Part shown: piece after piece, positions 63,114 to 64,000 of the stretch
Position numbering within the stretch: position 1 is the first letter of the stretch
Layout: each line of letters begins with the position of its first letter
DNA from: Streptomyces olivaceoviridis
GTDB lineage: Bacteria > Actinomycetota > Actinomycetes > Streptomycetales > Streptomycetaceae
Direction: 5' to 3'
Assembly: GCF_014650115.1 (NCBI RefSeq)
Contig: NZ_BMUI01000001.1
Location: forward strand, 372,001-436,000
DNA: 64,000 nucleotides
Notes under the pieces: model-generated
Database searches by the model: none
Seen by the model: the letters and a program-made list of their open reading frames with translations, nothing else
What the model was told of the DNA's origin: nothing
Translations under genes and position numbers: made by a program

Positions 63114-64000
63114 CTAACAGAATTCCTTCTCCAGCACGTCCCTCGTGTCCCCGGCCCAGTCCCCGTTGAGGTTGACCGCCACGGAGTGCCGGCCGTCCGC
63201 CGTCGATGCCGCCTCGGACACCGAGCCGTGGATGCCGCCGTCGTGTCCCCAGACGCGCACGCCGCAGGTCAGCCGGGTGTTCATGAGGCCGAGCCCGTAC
63301 CGGATCCGAGGGGCGTCGGCCTCGGTGGCCACCGTGGTCTTCATCTCCTTCAGCTGCCGGGCCGGGAGCAGCTCGCCACCGAGCAGGGCGCCGTAGAAGC
63401 GGGACAGGTCGGCGGAGTCCGAGATCATCTCTCCGGCGGAGGAGGCGATGGACGGGTTGAGCTCCGTGACGTCGTACGCCGGGCCGCCGGGGACCGCGAA
63501 CGTCGAGTACGCCCTGCTGCTCGGCCGCGGCAGGGTGACCCGGGTGCCGGGCACGGAGGTCGCCCTCAGGCGCAGCGGGGCGATGATCCGGCGGTTGATC
63601 TCGGTGGCGTACGGCCGGCCCGTGACCTTCTCGATCACCATCCCGGCGACGACGTAGTTGGTGTTGGAGTACCGCCAGGAGGTGCCCGGCGCGAAGTCCG
63701 GCGCGTGCCGCATGGCGAGGTCCACCAGGTCCCGCGGGGTGAGGGTGTCGAAGCGGTGCCGGAAGAAACCGTCCTGGGTGAAGTAGGCGCTGCGGAAGCC
63801 GGGGTCGGCGAGGTAGTCGTGGATGCCGCTGGTGTGGTTCAGCAGTTGCCGGACGGTGATCCGGCGGCCGTCGTGGCCGTGGCCGCGGACCACGCCCGGC
63901 AGCCACCGCTCCACCGGGTCGTCGAGCGAGACCCGGCCCTCCGCCTCCAGCTGGAGCAGGACGGTGGCGACGAAGGTCTTGGTGATGCTGGCGACGCGGA
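63114..64000 (-). CDS. Serine hydrolase / beta-lactamase-family protein (5' end outside window)
   Basis: Only the C-terminal 295 residues are visible; the start lies beyond 64000. RVASITKTFVATVLLQ at the very edge holds the SxxK nucleophile (Ser codon 63987-63989, Lys 63978-63980). WRYSNTNYVVAG supplies the YxN motif, and VWGHDGGIHGS replaces the KTG motif with HDG, as in D-alanyl-D-alanine carboxypeptidase/esterase relatives of class C beta-lactamases. LLNHTSGIHDYL is also typical. Likely exported, but the signal peptide is not in view. The frame should not be started at the GTG at 63914, which would delete the nucleophile. Confidence 0.9.
   Translation of the reverse strand, partial: RVASITKTFVATVLLQLEAEGRVSLDDPVERWLPGVVRGHGHDGRRITVRQLLNHTSGIHDYLADPGFRSAYFTQDGFFRHRFDTLTPRDLVDLAMRHAPDFAPGTSWRYSNTNYVVAGMVIEKVTGRPYATEINRRIIAPLRLRATSVPGTRVTLPRPSSRAYSTFAVPGGPAYDVTELNPSIASSAGEMISDSADLSRFYGALLGGELLPARQLKEMKTTVATEADAPRIRYGLGLMNTRLTCGVRVWGHDGGIHGSVSEAASTADGRHSVAVNLNGDWAGDTRDVLEKEFC

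Noticed and set aside
63114..63914. Serine hydrolase starting at the GTG at 63914
   Set aside because: The frame continues upstream to the window edge and contains the SxxK nucleophile there, so the gene is truncated by the window rather than starting at 63914.

Overview
The window is chromosomal DNA of a high-GC actinobacterium, almost certainly a Streptomyces. Codon use is strongly G/C-ending, GTG starts are common, and the gene order (proB, obgE-rpmA-rplU, rne, radical-SAM pair, rodA-pbp2-mreD-mreC-mreB, ndk-folC-valS, clpX-clpP2-clpP1-tig, tRNAs, rpiB, sodF, pepN) is the one I remember from the core arm of Streptomyces chromosomes. Nothing indicates a plasmid, prophage or integrated element, and no CRISPR array, rRNA or complete insertion sequence was seen.

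Region by region. 0-15 kb: proB (-), an L,D-transpeptidase-like lipoprotein (+), galE (-), then an envelope-polymer block with two large proteins fusing a family-2 glycosyltransferase to a TagF-like polyol-phosphate polymerase (+) and a third glycosyltransferase (-). The ribosome-linked genes obgE, rpmA and rplU follow (-), then a coupled pair encoding a glycerol-1-phosphate-dehydrogenase-like enzyme and a sugar/polyol-phosphate nucleotidyltransferase (-). 15-25 kb: a very long RNase E with repetitive arms, a radical-SAM-associated protein, an unrecognised membrane protein with a repeated L-x-P-V-G-R motif, the radical-SAM partner and a CYTH-CHAD protein. 25-32 kb: the rod/spore-wall elongation genes rodA, pbp2, mreD, mreC and mreB. 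32-44 kb: ndk, a DUF4233 protein, folC, valS, a Pro/Gln/Gly/Tyr-rich membrane protein, clpX, clpP2, clpP1, tig, then tRNA-Pro and tRNA-Gly. 44-64 kb: more variable genes: an acyltransferase, an RSH-like HD hydrolase, a PP2C phosphatase, an Eis-like acetyltransferase, Nei, RpiB, two paralogous amino-acid permeases around a decayed flavin oxidase and bioY, nickel-controlled sodF, a thioredoxin-fold protein with a CPWA motif, PepN, a protein resembling AbiEi/DUF559 families with a Gln-Gly microsatellite, a secreted SGNH esterase, a family-4 glycosyltransferase and the start-less end of a serine hydrolase.

How the genes fit together. Much of the left half concerns the cell envelope. GalE can supply UDP-galactose, the NTase/dehydrogenase pair can plausibly supply a CDP-polyol, and the two GT2-TagF proteins can assemble a phosphate-containing wall polymer, all beside the Mre/PBP2/RodA system that builds the Streptomyces spore wall. 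The middle is translation and protein quality control (Obg, L27, L21, RNase E, ValS, Clp protease, trigger factor). Regulatory signals that can be read directly include a Nur box over the sodF promoter, a ClgR-type box upstream of clpP1, a good promoter and structured leader for rplU, and many strong hairpin terminators, several serving convergent genes from both sides.

All calls rest on reading the sequence and on remembered family knowledge; no database search was made.
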